A stretch of DNA of 40,948 bases. Source: Fodinibius sp051746985. Lineage in GTDB: Bacteria; Bacteroidota; Rhodothermia; Balneolales; Balneolaceae. Positions within the stretch are counted from its first letter, which is position 1. Every line of letters starts with the position of its first letter. A program made the position numbers and the translations under genes. The notes below the pieces were generated by a model. It had not been told where the DNA came from, did not search any database, and was given only the letters and a program-made list of their open reading frames with translations. Below, piece by piece: positions 17,569 through 25,862 of this stretch. The stretch lies in assembly GCA_051746985.1 (NCBI GenBank), contig JBNJFP010000027.1:1-40948 (forward strand), written 5' to 3'.

Positions 17569-18465
17569 TCATGTCCTCTTTTGTTTGGTAGCTCCCAGGT
17601 AAATTGCTCCCAATACAATTGCCGCACCCACATATTCCAGCGTTGTTGTAAGACGATCGAAGAACAGGATATCCCACATAAATGCAAGGGCTGGCTGAAG
17701 CAGCAATGCCAGTCCAGCCACCGAAGCGTTTACTTGGGGCAAACCTTTTGAGATCGATACCCATCCCAGCACCTGTCCAACAATACCGAGCCCAATCAGC
17801 GCTGACCATGTTTGAATGTCCGGAATTCTAAAATGAGCGTCTGGCTCTACCAGAACAGTTGCACCTAATATGGCTGCCGACATCAAGCTAATCCACATCA
17901 TATTGGCAATTAATGAATAGCGAAGTTTATATCCTACAGACTGCGATTTACGGAGCGTAAGAATATACAGTGCATAAGATAGAGCTGTAAGCAACCCATA
18001 AAATACTCCCATTTCTACCTGTCCTCCCTGCTGTCCCCACCCCGTTTGTACAATCATAAACAACCCTACAACTGCAAAAGGAATAGCCACCAACAAGCGC
18101 CATCCAAGTTTTTCTTTCAGAAATATTACTGCCAGTAGTGCCACGAAAAAAACCTGCATGTTCCCCAGAATGGTTGCCAGCCCCGGTCCAACAAAATTGA
18201 TGCTTCGATGCCAGAAAAACAGATCCATACTGAACAAGAGGGCACAGATAAAAGGAATGCCAATACTTTTAATGCCAAACCACAACCGATCTCTTTTTAC
18301 AATTGTGATTCCCAACAATATAAGGCCACCAAAAAACATTCGGTAAAAAGCAGAAACAGTGGGTCCCACATTTGATAGTTCTACCAGCACGGAAGTAAAA
18401 CTAACCATCACCGCACCAAAAATAATATAACCGATAGCACGCAGAGAGGTACTCGTCTCAGTCAT
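17569..18465 (-). CDS. EamA-family (drug/metabolite transporter) permease
   Basis: The 298-residue protein has ten predicted membrane helices in two halves of five, each an EamA repeat (about 10-140 and 155-290). The second helix pair contains SAFYRMFFGGLILL and the repeat ends carry the typical ILGNMQVFFVALLAVIFLKEKLGW and AGLALLLQPALAFMWDILFF. Family members export or import metabolites such as amino acids or nucleotides, and the substrate cannot be read from sequence. It lies 63 bases downstream of bshA on the same strand and could be co-transcribed. Confidence 0.88.
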   Translation of the reverse strand: MTETSTSLRAIGYIIFGAVMVSFTSVLVELSNVGPTVSAFYRMFFGGLILLGITIVKRDRLWFGIKSIGIPFICALLFSMDLFFWHRSINFVGPGLATILGNMQVFFVALLAVIFLKEKLGWRLLVAIPFAVVGLFMIVQTGWGQQGGQVEMGVFYGLLTALSYALYILTLRKSQSVGYKLRYSLIANMMWISLMSAAILGATVLVEPDAHFRIPDIQTWSALIGLGIVGQVLGWVSISKGLPQVNASVAGLALLLQPALAFMWDILFFDRLTTTLEYVGAAIVLGAIYLGATKQKRT

Positions 18466-18528
18466 ATCAATCGATGTTGTAGTTTTCTTGGGAGGTGCGC
18501 ATGCCGTTTAGGCAATTAAAAAAAGACA

Positions 18529-19680
18529 TTAAACGGTAGGGGTGGACCTCTTCATCTGCTGTTTACACTGCTCGTAGTACTGTTCATACTGACCCACAAC
18601 TTTACTCATTTCAAATCGCTCGGCCTGTTTGCGGGCATTTTCGGATAGTTCTTGATGAAGATTTTCATCCGACAAAATCTTAACCGAATAGTCACCCATG
18701 CAGTCAATATCATCCAAATCACACAAATAACCGGTTTCCCCGTGAATATTCACTTCAGGCAAGCCACCAATATTGGAACTTACTACCGGCACGCTGCAGC
18801 TCATGGCTTCAAGCGCGGCCAGACCAAAGGTTTCCGATCCCGACGGCATCAAAAATAGATCGGCGATAGAGAGAATATCTTCTACCTGATCTTGCTTCCC
18901 TAAAAAACGAACCTGATCGCACATCCCCAGCTCACGACAACGCTGCTCGGCCCGTTGTCGGTCGGGGCCATCCCCCACCAACAGTAGCTTTGCTCCAATA
19001 TTATGTTCAATAATCTTAGCAAAAACACTGACCACCTCCGGCACGCGCTTCACCTCCCGAAAGTTAGAAACATGTACTACCACTTTTTCATCGTTGGGAC
19101 AAATGGCCTTTTTAAAATGACTTTGATTTGATTTCTGAAAACGATCCAAATCAATAAAATTGGGTATGACCTCAATATCCTTTTTTATATCAAACCGCTC
19201 GTAGGTTTCATTGCGAAGGTACTCGGAAACTGCCGTTACCCCATCACTTTGATTAATAGAGAAGTCAACCACATTTTTGTAGCTGGGATCGCTGCCCACA
19301 ATAGTAATATCGGTGCCGTGCAGGGTGGTAATTAATGGCACGTACGCGGCCTTATCCCCTAAAATCTGCTTAGCTAAATAAGCGCTGGTGGCATGCGGAA
19401 TGGCGTAATGCACGTGCAGCACGTCGATTTTTTCGTATTCGATAAGGCTGGCCATCTGGTTTGCCAACGCCAGATCGTAAGGCGGATATTCGAACAGCGG
19501 GTAGGTGTTCATATTTACTTCGTGGTACGAAATATTCGTCCGGAATGTATCGAGCCGCGCCGGACGCGCATAACTTAAGATATGCACATTATGATCGCGC
19601 TTAGCCAATCCCTTGGCTAATTCTGTAGCCACCACTCCGCTACCGCCAAAAGTGGGATAACAAACAATTCCTATATTCAT
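18529..19680 (-). CDS. bshA: N-acetyl-alpha-D-glucosaminyl L-malate synthase (bacillithiol synthesis)
   Basis: BshA is a GT4 glycosyltransferase that joins UDP-GlcNAc and L-malate, the first step to the low-molecular-weight thiol bacillithiol. The start MNIGIVCYPTFGGSGVVATELA is shared by known BshA proteins, as are HVHYAIPHATSAYLA and TLHGTDITIVG. The C-terminal Rossmann half has the GT4 signature MPSGSETFGLAALEAMS with the EX7E pair. The 383-residue length is normal. No bshB deacetylase or bshC ligase gene is in this window. Bacillithiol production is thus likely, and may support the ArsI-like gene near 33200, but that link is inferred. Confidence 0.93.
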   Translation of the reverse strand: MNIGIVCYPTFGGSGVVATELAKGLAKRDHNVHILSYARPARLDTFRTNISYHEVNMNTYPLFEYPPYDLALANQMASLIEYEKIDVLHVHYAIPHATSAYLAKQILGDKAAYVPLITTLHGTDITIVGSDPSYKNVVDFSINQSDGVTAVSEYLRNETYERFDIKKDIEVIPNFIDLDRFQKSNQSHFKKAICPNDEKVVVHVSNFREVKRVPEVVSVFAKIIEHNIGAKLLLVGDGPDRQRAEQRCRELGMCDQVRFLGKQDQVEDILSIADLFLMPSGSETFGLAALEAMSCSVPVVSSNIGGLPEVNIHGETGYLCDLDDIDCMGDYSVKILSDENLHQELSENARKQAERFEMSKVVGQYEQYYEQCKQQMKRSTPTV

Positions 19681-19887
19681 TGATAAAGCTATTAAAAGTT
19701 AATTCGCAAAATACTGTAACGTGTAATTTGGTATAACATTTTACACCAACAAAATAATGGTATCACTCATTTCCTACAATCCTGCATTAGGTGCAAAGTC
19801 AGTTATCTGTTATATTATAGGTTTTAAATTTTTGGCTGAATAAGGTATCACAGCGCTATTTGTTCTAACTAAAACAGATATGGAGTT

Positions 19888-20649
19888 ATGGCTGGTCATT
19901 CCAAATGGTCTAATATAAAGCATAAAAAGGCGAAAGAAGATAAAAAGCGGAATAAGCTTTTCAACAAGCACCTCCGTGAAATTACCGTTGCTGCGCGCGA
20001 GGGAGGCGGCGACCCGGAGATGAATCCTCGTTTGGATACGGCCATCAATAATGCCAAAAGCGACAACGTTCCCAAGGATAATATTGAGCGCGCCATCAAA
20101 AAAGGTACGGGGGAACTTGACGAAGGAGACGGCAAATATGAAGATGCTACTTATGAAGGTTACGGTCCGGGGGGCATTGCCTATTTTATTGAGGTAACCA
20201 CCAACAACTATAACCGTACGGTGGGCGAAATTCGTCATATTTTTTCCTCACATGGCGGCAATTTAGGCACCGATGGCTCCGTTGATTACCTATTTGAACA
20301 AAAGGGTATGATCCGCATTAAAAAGGATACGCACGATGAGGAAGAGTTTATGCTCAACGCCATTGATGCCGGCGCCGAGGATATCGACAGCGAAGGAGAT
20401 TTTTTTAATGTGACAACAGGTCGTGAATCGATGTACGAGGTTAACGATCAACTCGAAGAAATGGATTACGATATTGAATCGGCCGAGCTTATTCGCATCC
20501 CCATGACCGAAGTAAAAGTGGAACCTGATGTGGCTGAATCCAACTTTAAACTCATGGAAAAATTTGAGGATAATGATGACGTTTCCAATGTGTTTACCAA
20601 TATGAAAATGGACGAAGAAACGTTGGCCATTGCCGAACAGATGAACTAA
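19888..20649 (+). CDS. YebC/PmpR-family DNA-binding regulator or translation factor
   Basis: The 253-residue protein begins MAGHSKWSNIKHKKAKED, the nearly invariant start of the family, and contains YEGYGPGGIAYFIEVTTNN and GGNLGTDGSVDYLF, also diagnostic. Family members were described as transcription regulators (PmpR, YebC); some YebC proteins have more recently been linked to translation of proline-rich stretches. Length is typical. An SD-like GGAG lies five to eight bases upstream of the start. It is upstream of the bat genes on the same strand with a 60-base gap, but it need not be part of that operon. Confidence 0.93.
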   Translation: MAGHSKWSNIKHKKAKEDKKRNKLFNKHLREITVAAREGGGDPEMNPRLDTAINNAKSDNVPKDNIERAIKKGTGELDEGDGKYEDATYEGYGPGGIAYFIEVTTNNYNRTVGEIRHIFSSHGGNLGTDGSVDYLFEQKGMIRIKKDTHDEEEFMLNAIDAGAEDIDSEGDFFNVTTGRESMYEVNDQLEEMDYDIESAELIRIPMTEVKVEPDVAESNFKLMEKFEDNDDVSNVFTNMKMDEETLAIAEQMN

Positions 20650-20709
20650 CCCGCAATAATTTTTACACAAACTTTTGCGTTAAGATATTGAACCCCAAAA
20701 GAGTTTAAC

Positions 20710-21453
20710 ATGAGATTTTTTCTAATTTCGATACTGGCCTTTTTGTTGATGGGCGCCTCTCTTGAGGATGCACGCAAAGCAAATAAGGCCTATAACGAAG
20801 GCAATTACGAGGAGGCTATCACGCTCTATAAAAAAGCCATTGATGAAGACCCTGAAAACCCTAAGCTGGTTTTTAATTTGGGATCTGCATTGGCACAGGC
20901 CGGGCAGGTTGAAGAAGCCATTCGCACTTTTGAGCAGTATAAATCGATGGTAGATGCTTCAGAGGAGGTGTCCAAAGCCAATTACAATATCGGCAAAGTA
21001 TTCGCCGACAGCCAGGAGTGGGATAAAGCAGTTGATTATTTTAAGAAATCGCTCCGCTACATCGCTAATGATGCCGATGCAAAACACAACTACGAGCTGG
21101 CCAAGAAAAAACAGCAAGAGCAACAGGAACAAGACAATAACGAGCAGCAAGACGACCAAAACCAGCAAGATCAGGACGAACAGAATTCTCAGCAAGATCA
21201 GGATCAACAGCAAGACCAGCAACAAGATCAGAATGAGAACCAACAAGATGAAAATGAGCAGCAAAATCAGGATCAGCAAGACGATCAACAAGACCAGCAA
21301 AACGAACAGCAACAACAGCAGCCTCAAAAAATGAGCAAGGCAGAAGCACAAAAGATCCTCGAAGCGCTGGGACAAAAAGAGAAAGAACTGCTGAAGCAGT
21401 TTAAAAAACAGGAAACCAAATCCGGTGAAACTTCCAATGACAAGGATTGGTAA
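20710..21453 (+). CDS. batC: BatC-like TPR protein with Gln/Asp/Asn-rich tail
   Basis: This 247-residue protein has a hydrophobic N-terminal signal or anchor (1-17). About three TPR units follow (residues 22-125: YEEAITLYKKAIDEDPENPKLVFNLGSA, VEEAIRTFEQY, WDKAVDYFKKSLRY). Residues 135-206 are almost only Gln, Asp, Asn and Glu, and a charged coiled end follows. This TPR plus low-complexity layout is that of BatC in Bacteroidota Bat operons, envelope complexes first linked to aerotolerance. Its end overlaps the start of the BatD gene, and BatE follows, which supports the call. The batA and batB genes are not upstream. Confidence 0.82.
   Translation: MRFFLISILAFLLMGASLEDARKANKAYNEGNYEEAITLYKKAIDEDPENPKLVFNLGSALAQAGQVEEAIRTFEQYKSMVDASEEVSKANYNIGKVFADSQEWDKAVDYFKKSLRYIANDADAKHNYELAKKKQQEQQEQDNNEQQDDQNQQDQDEQNSQQDQDQQQDQQQDQNENQQDENEQQNQDQQDDQQDQQNEQQQQQPQKMSKAEAQKILEALGQKEKELLKQFKKQETKSGETSNDKDW
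21112..21327 (+). repeat. Low-complexity CAG/CAA/GAT tract inside batC
   Basis: About 216 bases are built of CAA/CAG, GAT/GAC and AAT/AAC/GAG codons, encoding 72 residues of nearly pure Gln, Asp, Asn and Glu. Synonymous codons alternate freely, so selection appears to act on the amino-acid composition rather than on recent slippage of one repeat unit. Confidence 0.9.
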
Positions 21454-23227
21454 AGCGTACTGTACAATCGGATTCTTTTTTGTTCTTTCGACCCTATTTG
21501 CAGGTACCGGGTGGGCTCAGCCAGAAGTCTCGGCAACGGTTTCTGAATCAAGAGTTCATACAGGCGAACGAATAACGTTATCCATTGAGATAACCGGGAA
21601 TTTCAATAACGTATCTCGGCCCGACCTCCCTGATTTCGAAAACTTTAGGCTCCTTAGCAATAACCCCTCCACATCGCGAAGTTACCGATATGTCAATGGC
21701 GAAAGCAGCGCTTCTTACACTTATAGCTACCAGTTGATTGCCCAACAAAAAGGAGAGTTTGAAATTCCCAGCGTTACTATCACTATTGATGGAGAAACAT
21801 ACACTACCGAGCCGGTCAAGGTAACAGTTGTTGACCGCAACGAATCGGGCGACTCGGAGTCCTCGGATTCGGATACTGACCAACCCGACATTTTTCTCAA
21901 CCTGGAAATCTCTGACCAGCAGCCAGTGACGGGGCAACAGCTAATTACCGATGTTATTCTTTATTTTCGAGATGGCCTGGAAGTCAATTCTTATCAACCG
22001 GTGCCAGGCTGGAAAGCCGAGGGGTTTTGGAAAGAAGAACTTGAAAGCAATGAACGACCTCGCGCAGAATCAACTACTATCGACGGCGTCAAATATCGCA
22101 AAGCACGACTGCTGCAGTTTGCACTATTTCCAACCAAAGCCGGTAAACTCGAAATAAGTCCGTACGAAATTGTTGTAGCCGTGCGATCGGCCCGCTCGGG
22201 CGACGATCCGTTTAGCAGTTTCTTCAGTGGCTTTGGCAGCAATCGCCGGGAAGTAGAGCTCTCCAGTGATCCCCTTACCGTGGAAGTGCAGCCACTGCAG
22301 GTTTCCAGCGAATCGTATTATTTGGGAGCCGTTGGCGATTTTGATATCGAACGTGAAATCAGCACCGATCAAGCAATAGTTGGAGAATCGATAGAAATTG
22401 AAACTCGCATTCGAGGCACCGGTAATATCCCCCTCATATCGAAACCGGTGTATGAACTTCCCGAGGGACTCGAAGTTTATGATCCCCAAGAAGATACACG
22501 ACTAAATCGCAGAAACAATGTTATTAGCGGAAGCAAAACATTTACGGATGTGATCATTGCCCGTTCGTCAGGCAACTACACCATCCCCGAAAAAACCGTT
22601 TCGTATTATGATCCCGAGCGTAGTGATTATGTAACAACCACCTTGCCCGCACTTGATTTTTCGGTTGATGAAAACCCGGATGCGGTAACTGCTTCGGAAT
22701 CGCAAGGCCGATTCCCCGTATCACCTGTCACAGGTCTGGCAAGCTGGGTAGTGGCAACACCCGAATCCACAAACCTGCTTTCGGTATGGTGGTTCTGGTC
22801 TGGCATTGCCCTGCCGGCTATTTTATTGGTGGTAGGATACTATCGAAAGTCATACGCCGAAAAACTGCAGAGCAACCTGGCCTTTGCCCGTTCGGTGAAA
22901 GCATCAGAAAAAGCCGAACAACAGCTACACGAAGCTGTTGAACGGTCGGAACAGGGCGATATTAAGGGAGCTTACAGCTTACTTCAAAAAGCAATTACGG
23001 GCTTCATCAGTGACCGGCTGAATATGCCCGAGGCCGGACTTTCCCATACCGACTATGTAGAGGCGCTAAAACAAGAAGGTGTTGAGCAAAATCTGGTTAA
23101 AAATATCCGGATGCTTTTGGATAAGTGTGCCTCGATCAGTTATGCTCCAAACACAACGCACGAATATTTGAAATCCCACGTCGGGTTGGCTAAAAGTATG
23201 CTCGAAAAACTGCAAAAAGTTTTATAA
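21437..23227 (+). CDS. batD: BatD-family protein (oxygen-tolerance type)
   Basis: From the ATG at 21437 (MTRIGKAYC) the protein is 596 residues; a GTG at 21425 would add four. It has a signal peptide ending GWAQP, then long beta-rich extracytoplasmic modules (SATVSESRVHTGERITLSIEI, ISTDQAIVGESIEIETRIRGTGNIP), one membrane helix (about 450-470: WWFWSGIALPAILLVVGYY) and a cytosolic helical tail containing AVERSEQGDIKGAYSLL. This matches BatD. It overlaps the end of batC by 17 bases and is followed by batE after 2 bases, so the three are translated from one message. The exact function of BatD is unsettled. Confidence 0.88.
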   Translation: MTRIGKAYCTIGFFFVLSTLFAGTGWAQPEVSATVSESRVHTGERITLSIEITGNFNNVSRPDLPDFENFRLLSNNPSTSRSYRYVNGESSASYTYSYQLIAQQKGEFEIPSVTITIDGETYTTEPVKVTVVDRNESGDSESSDSDTDQPDIFLNLEISDQQPVTGQQLITDVILYFRDGLEVNSYQPVPGWKAEGFWKEELESNERPRAESTTIDGVKYRKARLLQFALFPTKAGKLEISPYEIVVAVRSARSGDDPFSSFFSGFGSNRREVELSSDPLTVEVQPLQVSSESYYLGAVGDFDIEREISTDQAIVGESIEIETRIRGTGNIPLISKPVYELPEGLEVYDPQEDTRLNRRNNVISGSKTFTDVIIARSSGNYTIPEKTVSYYDPERSDYVTTTLPALDFSVDENPDAVTASESQGRFPVSPVTGLASWVVATPESTNLLSVWWFWSGIALPAILLVVGYYRKSYAEKLQSNLAFARSVKASEKAEQQLHEAVERSEQGDIKGAYSLLQKAITGFISDRLNMPEAGLSHTDYVEALKQEGVEQNLVKNIRMLLDKCASISYAPNTTHEYLKSHVGLAKSMLEKLQKVL

Positions 23228-23229
23228 CC

Positions 23230-24009
23230 GTGATAAATCGCTTGATAAAAATATTTTTACTCACCGTTTTATTATTGGGATGGGCGTCGGTCGTTCAGGC
23301 TCAGCAAAGTGCGCAAGCTACCTTTGATGAGGCCAATGAATATCTCGAATCCGGAGACTACCAACAAGCTATATCGCTCTACAAAAACCTGGAAGCTCAA
23401 AATACTGTTTCGGGAGCCCTGTACTTGAATATGGGTATTAGCTATCAACGCATCGACTCGCTGGGCGTTTCCAAGTACTATTTTTTAAAAGCATCTAAAT
23501 TCGACGAAACCGAAAGCAGCGCCAGAGAAGCGCTCGAATATATTGAATCCCAATTTAGCCGCCAGTCGGCCATTTTGCCTCAACTACCCTGGGATATAGC
23601 CACAAATTGGATGCAGGAGAACATCGGCGACAAAACACTACTTTTTATCGGTATTCTACTGCTCAACATCGGGGTACTTTTATTTGTTGCCCACTGGTTT
23701 TTGCAGTGGCATCCCAATATTCTACGCGTTGCAGGCTTATCAGCCGTGGCTCTATCTGTACTTGTGATTGCCGCCAGTTTTTACACCCAGTATGTTGACA
23801 ATAGGTACAGTTCTGCGGTGATGGTTACCGATCAAATTTCGGTCTTGGAACAACCTGCCGAAGAATCGCCCGTTGTGAGCCGCGCTTATGAAGGCTATAC
23901 CTTTACTGTGGATCACTACCAAAGCCAAGACCAACCCGAGTGGTCGTACGTGCGCATGAGCAATGGCCTTTATGGATGGATTCCCAACAGCGAGATACTT
24001 ATACTCTGA
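23230..24009 (+). CDS. batE: BatE-like TPR and SH3-domain membrane protein
   Basis: The 259-residue protein starts with GTG and has a signal peptide ending VQAQQ. TPR-like repeats (about 28-110) are followed by two membrane helices (about 135-155 and 163-183) and a C-terminal bacterial SH3-like domain (about 193-258: MVTDQISVLEQPAEESPVV, EWSYVRMSNGLYGWIP). TPR plus helices plus SH3 at the end of a batC-batD run is the classic BatE arrangement. It starts 2 bases after the batD stop. Confidence 0.85.
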   Translation: MINRLIKIFLLTVLLLGWASVVQAQQSAQATFDEANEYLESGDYQQAISLYKNLEAQNTVSGALYLNMGISYQRIDSLGVSKYYFLKASKFDETESSAREALEYIESQFSRQSAILPQLPWDIATNWMQENIGDKTLLFIGILLLNIGVLLFVAHWFLQWHPNILRVAGLSAVALSVLVIAASFYTQYVDNRYSSAVMVTDQISVLEQPAEESPVVSRAYEGYTFTVDHYQSQDQPEWSYVRMSNGLYGWIPNSEILIL

Positions 24010-24016
24010 TTGATTA

Positions 24017-24070
24017 ATGCGTATTTCGTAGTGCGTAATAGCTCATTTTTACGGAATACGAAATACGTAA
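24017..24070. repeat. Imperfect inverted repeat (dispersed-palindrome type)
   Basis: CGTATTTCGTA (24020-24030) and TACGAAATACG (24057-24067) are exact complements, and pairing resumes inward at CGTAA/TTACG after a short internal bulge. It fills the gap between batE and the dipeptidase gene. Stems of this type recur between genes in related genomes as far as I know; a copy count is needed. No T-run follows, so it is a weak terminator candidate. Confidence 0.6.
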
Positions 24071-24096
24071 TATGATGAACTCAATACTATTTTATT

Positions 24097-25467
24097 ATGT
24101 CAACAGTATCTGAATATATCGACATCAACAAAGAGCAGTTTAAGCACGAACTGTTTGATTTTCTGCGCATCCCCAGCATCAGTACCGACTCGGAATACAA
24201 AAACGAAATCATTGATGCCGCAAATTTTCTGCTGGACAATCTAAACGACCTTGATCTTGACCGTACTGAAGTTTTTGAAACAGACGGTAATCCCATTGTA
24301 TATGGCGAGTTGATAACTGACGAGTCTAAGCCAACCGTATTGGTGTATGGACACTATGACGTACAGCCCCCCGACCCAGTAGAACTCTGGCAAACCCCAC
24401 CCTTTGATCCCAAAGTGCGCGACGGCGATATTTATGCTCGTGGTGCCGCTGATGACAAAGGACAGTTATTTACTCATATCAAGTCGCTGGAAGCCTATCA
24501 AAAAACTGACACCGACTTTCCAGTAAATATCAAGTTCATCTTCGAAGGCGAAGAAGAAATTGGTTCGCCTAACCTCGTTCCGTTTATCGAAGACCACAAA
24601 GATCTGCTCGAATGTGATATGGTACTAATCTCCGACACGGCCATGTTTGCCGAAGATACGCCCTCTATCACTTACGGACTACGTGGACTGGCCTATATGG
24701 AAATAAATGTCCAGGGTCCCAATCGTGATCTGCACTCCGGTGTGTATGGAGGAGCGGTTGACAACCCCGCCAATGTGCTCTGCGAAATCATTTCCCAACT
24801 CAAAGATGAGAATGGTGTTATTCAAATTGACGGCTTTTATGATGATGTCATAGAGCTGACTGAGGACGATCGGGAAACCTATCAGAAACTGCCCTTCAAC
24901 GAAGAGGAATACAAAGAAAACCTTGGACTCAAAGAATTGAAAGGAGAAAAAGGGTATAATACGCTGGAACGCACTTCTGCTCGTCCCACCCTGGATGTCA
25001 ACGGCATGTGGAGTGGTTACCAGGGCGAAGGTGCCAAAACGGTGCTACCTGCCAAAGCCGGTGCCAAAGTGAGCATGCGACTGGTTCCCGATCAGGATCC
25101 TAAAAAAATTGCCAAGCTTTTTAAAAAGCACGTAGAATCACTGGCTCCAGAAACAGTTGCTGTAGATGTAACGGAACATCACGGTGGTCACCCGGCTATC
25201 ACGGATTTATCGTTCTACGGACTGCAAGCCGCGGCCGATGCTTTTGAAGCAGTCTATGACAAGGAGCCATTTTTTACACGTGAAGGAGGTTCAATCCCCA
25301 TTGTCGCTGATTTCCAAAAAGTACTGGGAGCACAATCTATTTTGATGGGATTCGGCCTCAACAGCGATGCCATTCATTCGCCGAACGAAAAATTTTCGCT
25401 TAAAGATTTCTACCGCGGCATTCATACCTCCGCCAAATTCTTTGAGCTGCTGCCTGACTACAGTTAA
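24097..25467 (+). CDS. M20-family zinc dipeptidase / carboxypeptidase
   Basis: The 456-residue cytosolic enzyme has the M20 metal and catalytic set: H86 in YGHYDVQPP, D88 as the helper residue, D119 in GAADDKGQ bridging two metals, E153-E154 in FEGEEEIGS, D180 in LISDTAMF and a late histidine in SDAIHSPNEKF. A lid/dimerisation domain is inserted at about 190-330, with LHSGVYGG marking its start. The layout is that of the dipeptidase group (CNDP-like, PepV-like), which splits dipeptides or removes C-terminal residues. The last 49 bases of the gene lie in the 99-base block that is repeated after the assembly gap. The reading frame itself is intact. Confidence 0.93.
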   Translation: MSTVSEYIDINKEQFKHELFDFLRIPSISTDSEYKNEIIDAANFLLDNLNDLDLDRTEVFETDGNPIVYGELITDESKPTVLVYGHYDVQPPDPVELWQTPPFDPKVRDGDIYARGAADDKGQLFTHIKSLEAYQKTDTDFPVNIKFIFEGEEEIGSPNLVPFIEDHKDLLECDMVLISDTAMFAEDTPSITYGLRGLAYMEINVQGPNRDLHSGVYGGAVDNPANVLCEIISQLKDENGVIQIDGFYDDVIELTEDDRETYQKLPFNEEEYKENLGLKELKGEKGYNTLERTSARPTLDVNGMWSGYQGEGAKTVLPAKAGAKVSMRLVPDQDPKKIAKLFKKHVESLAPETVAVDVTEHHGGHPAITDLSFYGLQAAADAFEAVYDKEPFFTREGGSIPIVADFQKVLGAQSILMGFGLNSDAIHSPNEKFSLKDFYRGIHTSAKFFELLPDYS

Positions 25468-25517
25468 GATCACTTATTTGCCCACTAACTACTAATATCT
25501 GGCCGCAGGCCTCTGGT
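25419..25517. repeat. 99-base direct duplicate, left copy (assembly-gap flank)
   Basis: These 99 bases, from CATTCATACC to CCTCTGGT, are identical to 25618-25716. They cover the last 49 bases of the dipeptidase gene and about 50 bases of downstream sequence, and they end exactly at the N run. Confidence 0.97.
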
Positions 25518-25617
25518 NNNNNNNNNNNNNNNNNNNNNNNNNNNNNNNNNNNNNNNNNNNNNNNNNNNNNNNNNNNNNNNNNNNNNNNNNNNNNNNNNNN
25601 NNNNNNNNNNNNNNNNN
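25518..25617. other. Assembly gap of 100 N
   Basis: Exactly 100 N separate two identical 99-base flanks. A fixed gap of 100 is a scaffolding convention, so the real length is unknown and may be negative (simple overlap). Any reading frame drawn across it is an artefact. Confidence 0.99.
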
Positions 25618-25716
25618 CATTCATACCTCCGCCAAATTCTTTGAGCTGCTGCCTGACTACAGTTAAGATCACTTATTTGCCCACTAACTACTAATATCTG
25701 GCCGCAGGCCTCTGGT
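25618..25716. repeat. 99-base direct duplicate, right copy (assembly-gap flank)
   Basis: Identical to 25419-25517. It begins directly after the N run and holds a second copy of the dipeptidase C-terminal codons with its TAA stop, followed by the first part of the terminator. Confidence 0.97.
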
Positions 25717-25730
25717 GTGCGGCTTTTTTT
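25701..25730 (+). terminator. Rho-independent terminator of the dipeptidase gene
   Basis: GCCGCA (25701-25706) pairs with TGCGGC (25718-25723), followed by seven T. The left copy of the duplicated flank contains the same GCCGCA but stops at the gap before the second arm, so contig ends meet inside this hairpin. Confidence 0.85.
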
Positions 25731-25757
25731 ATTAGAACGTGGCCCCTAAGATAAAAA

Positions 25758-25782
25758 CGTTCCGCACCGGAGGTACGGAACG
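25758..25782. repeat. Palindromic element, CGTTCCG/CGGAACG stem
   Basis: CGTTCCG (25758-25764) and CGGAACG (25776-25782) form a perfect 7-bp stem with a loop containing ACCGGAGGT. A matching CGTTCCG stem occurs at 34917-34945, so this looks like a dispersed palindrome family. Confidence 0.65.
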
Positions 25783-25819
25783 AAAATTATATACTGTAAA
25801 TCTATAAAAAACTTCATCT

Positions 25820-25850
25820 GGTTACGAACCTCTGGTTCGTGACCTTTTTA
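25820..25850 (+). terminator. Hairpin with T-run
   Basis: GGTTACGAAC (25820-25829) pairs with GTTCGTGACC (25835-25844), ten positions with one wobble, a CTCTG loop and five T after the stem. It may be a second terminator for the plus-strand dipeptidase transcript, or another member of the palindrome family just upstream. Confidence 0.6.
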
Positions 25851-25862
25851 TTTCAGTAACCT

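Noticed and set aside
20959..21375. Leu/Val-rich minus-strand frame looking like a membrane protein
   Set aside because: It is the complement of the Gln/Asp/Asn tract of batC; CAG/CAA/GAC read backwards gives Leu and Val codons, so the hydrophobic pattern is a by-product.
25400..25672. Minus-strand open frame running across the N gap
   Set aside because: It crosses 100 N and is antisense to two copies of the same dipeptidase end; it is an artefact of the gap.
25419..25716. Transposon target-site duplication flanking an unsequenced element
   Set aside because: 99 bases is far too long for a target-site duplication, and a fixed 100-N spacer plus an exact overlap fits contig joining better; long reads could still revive it.
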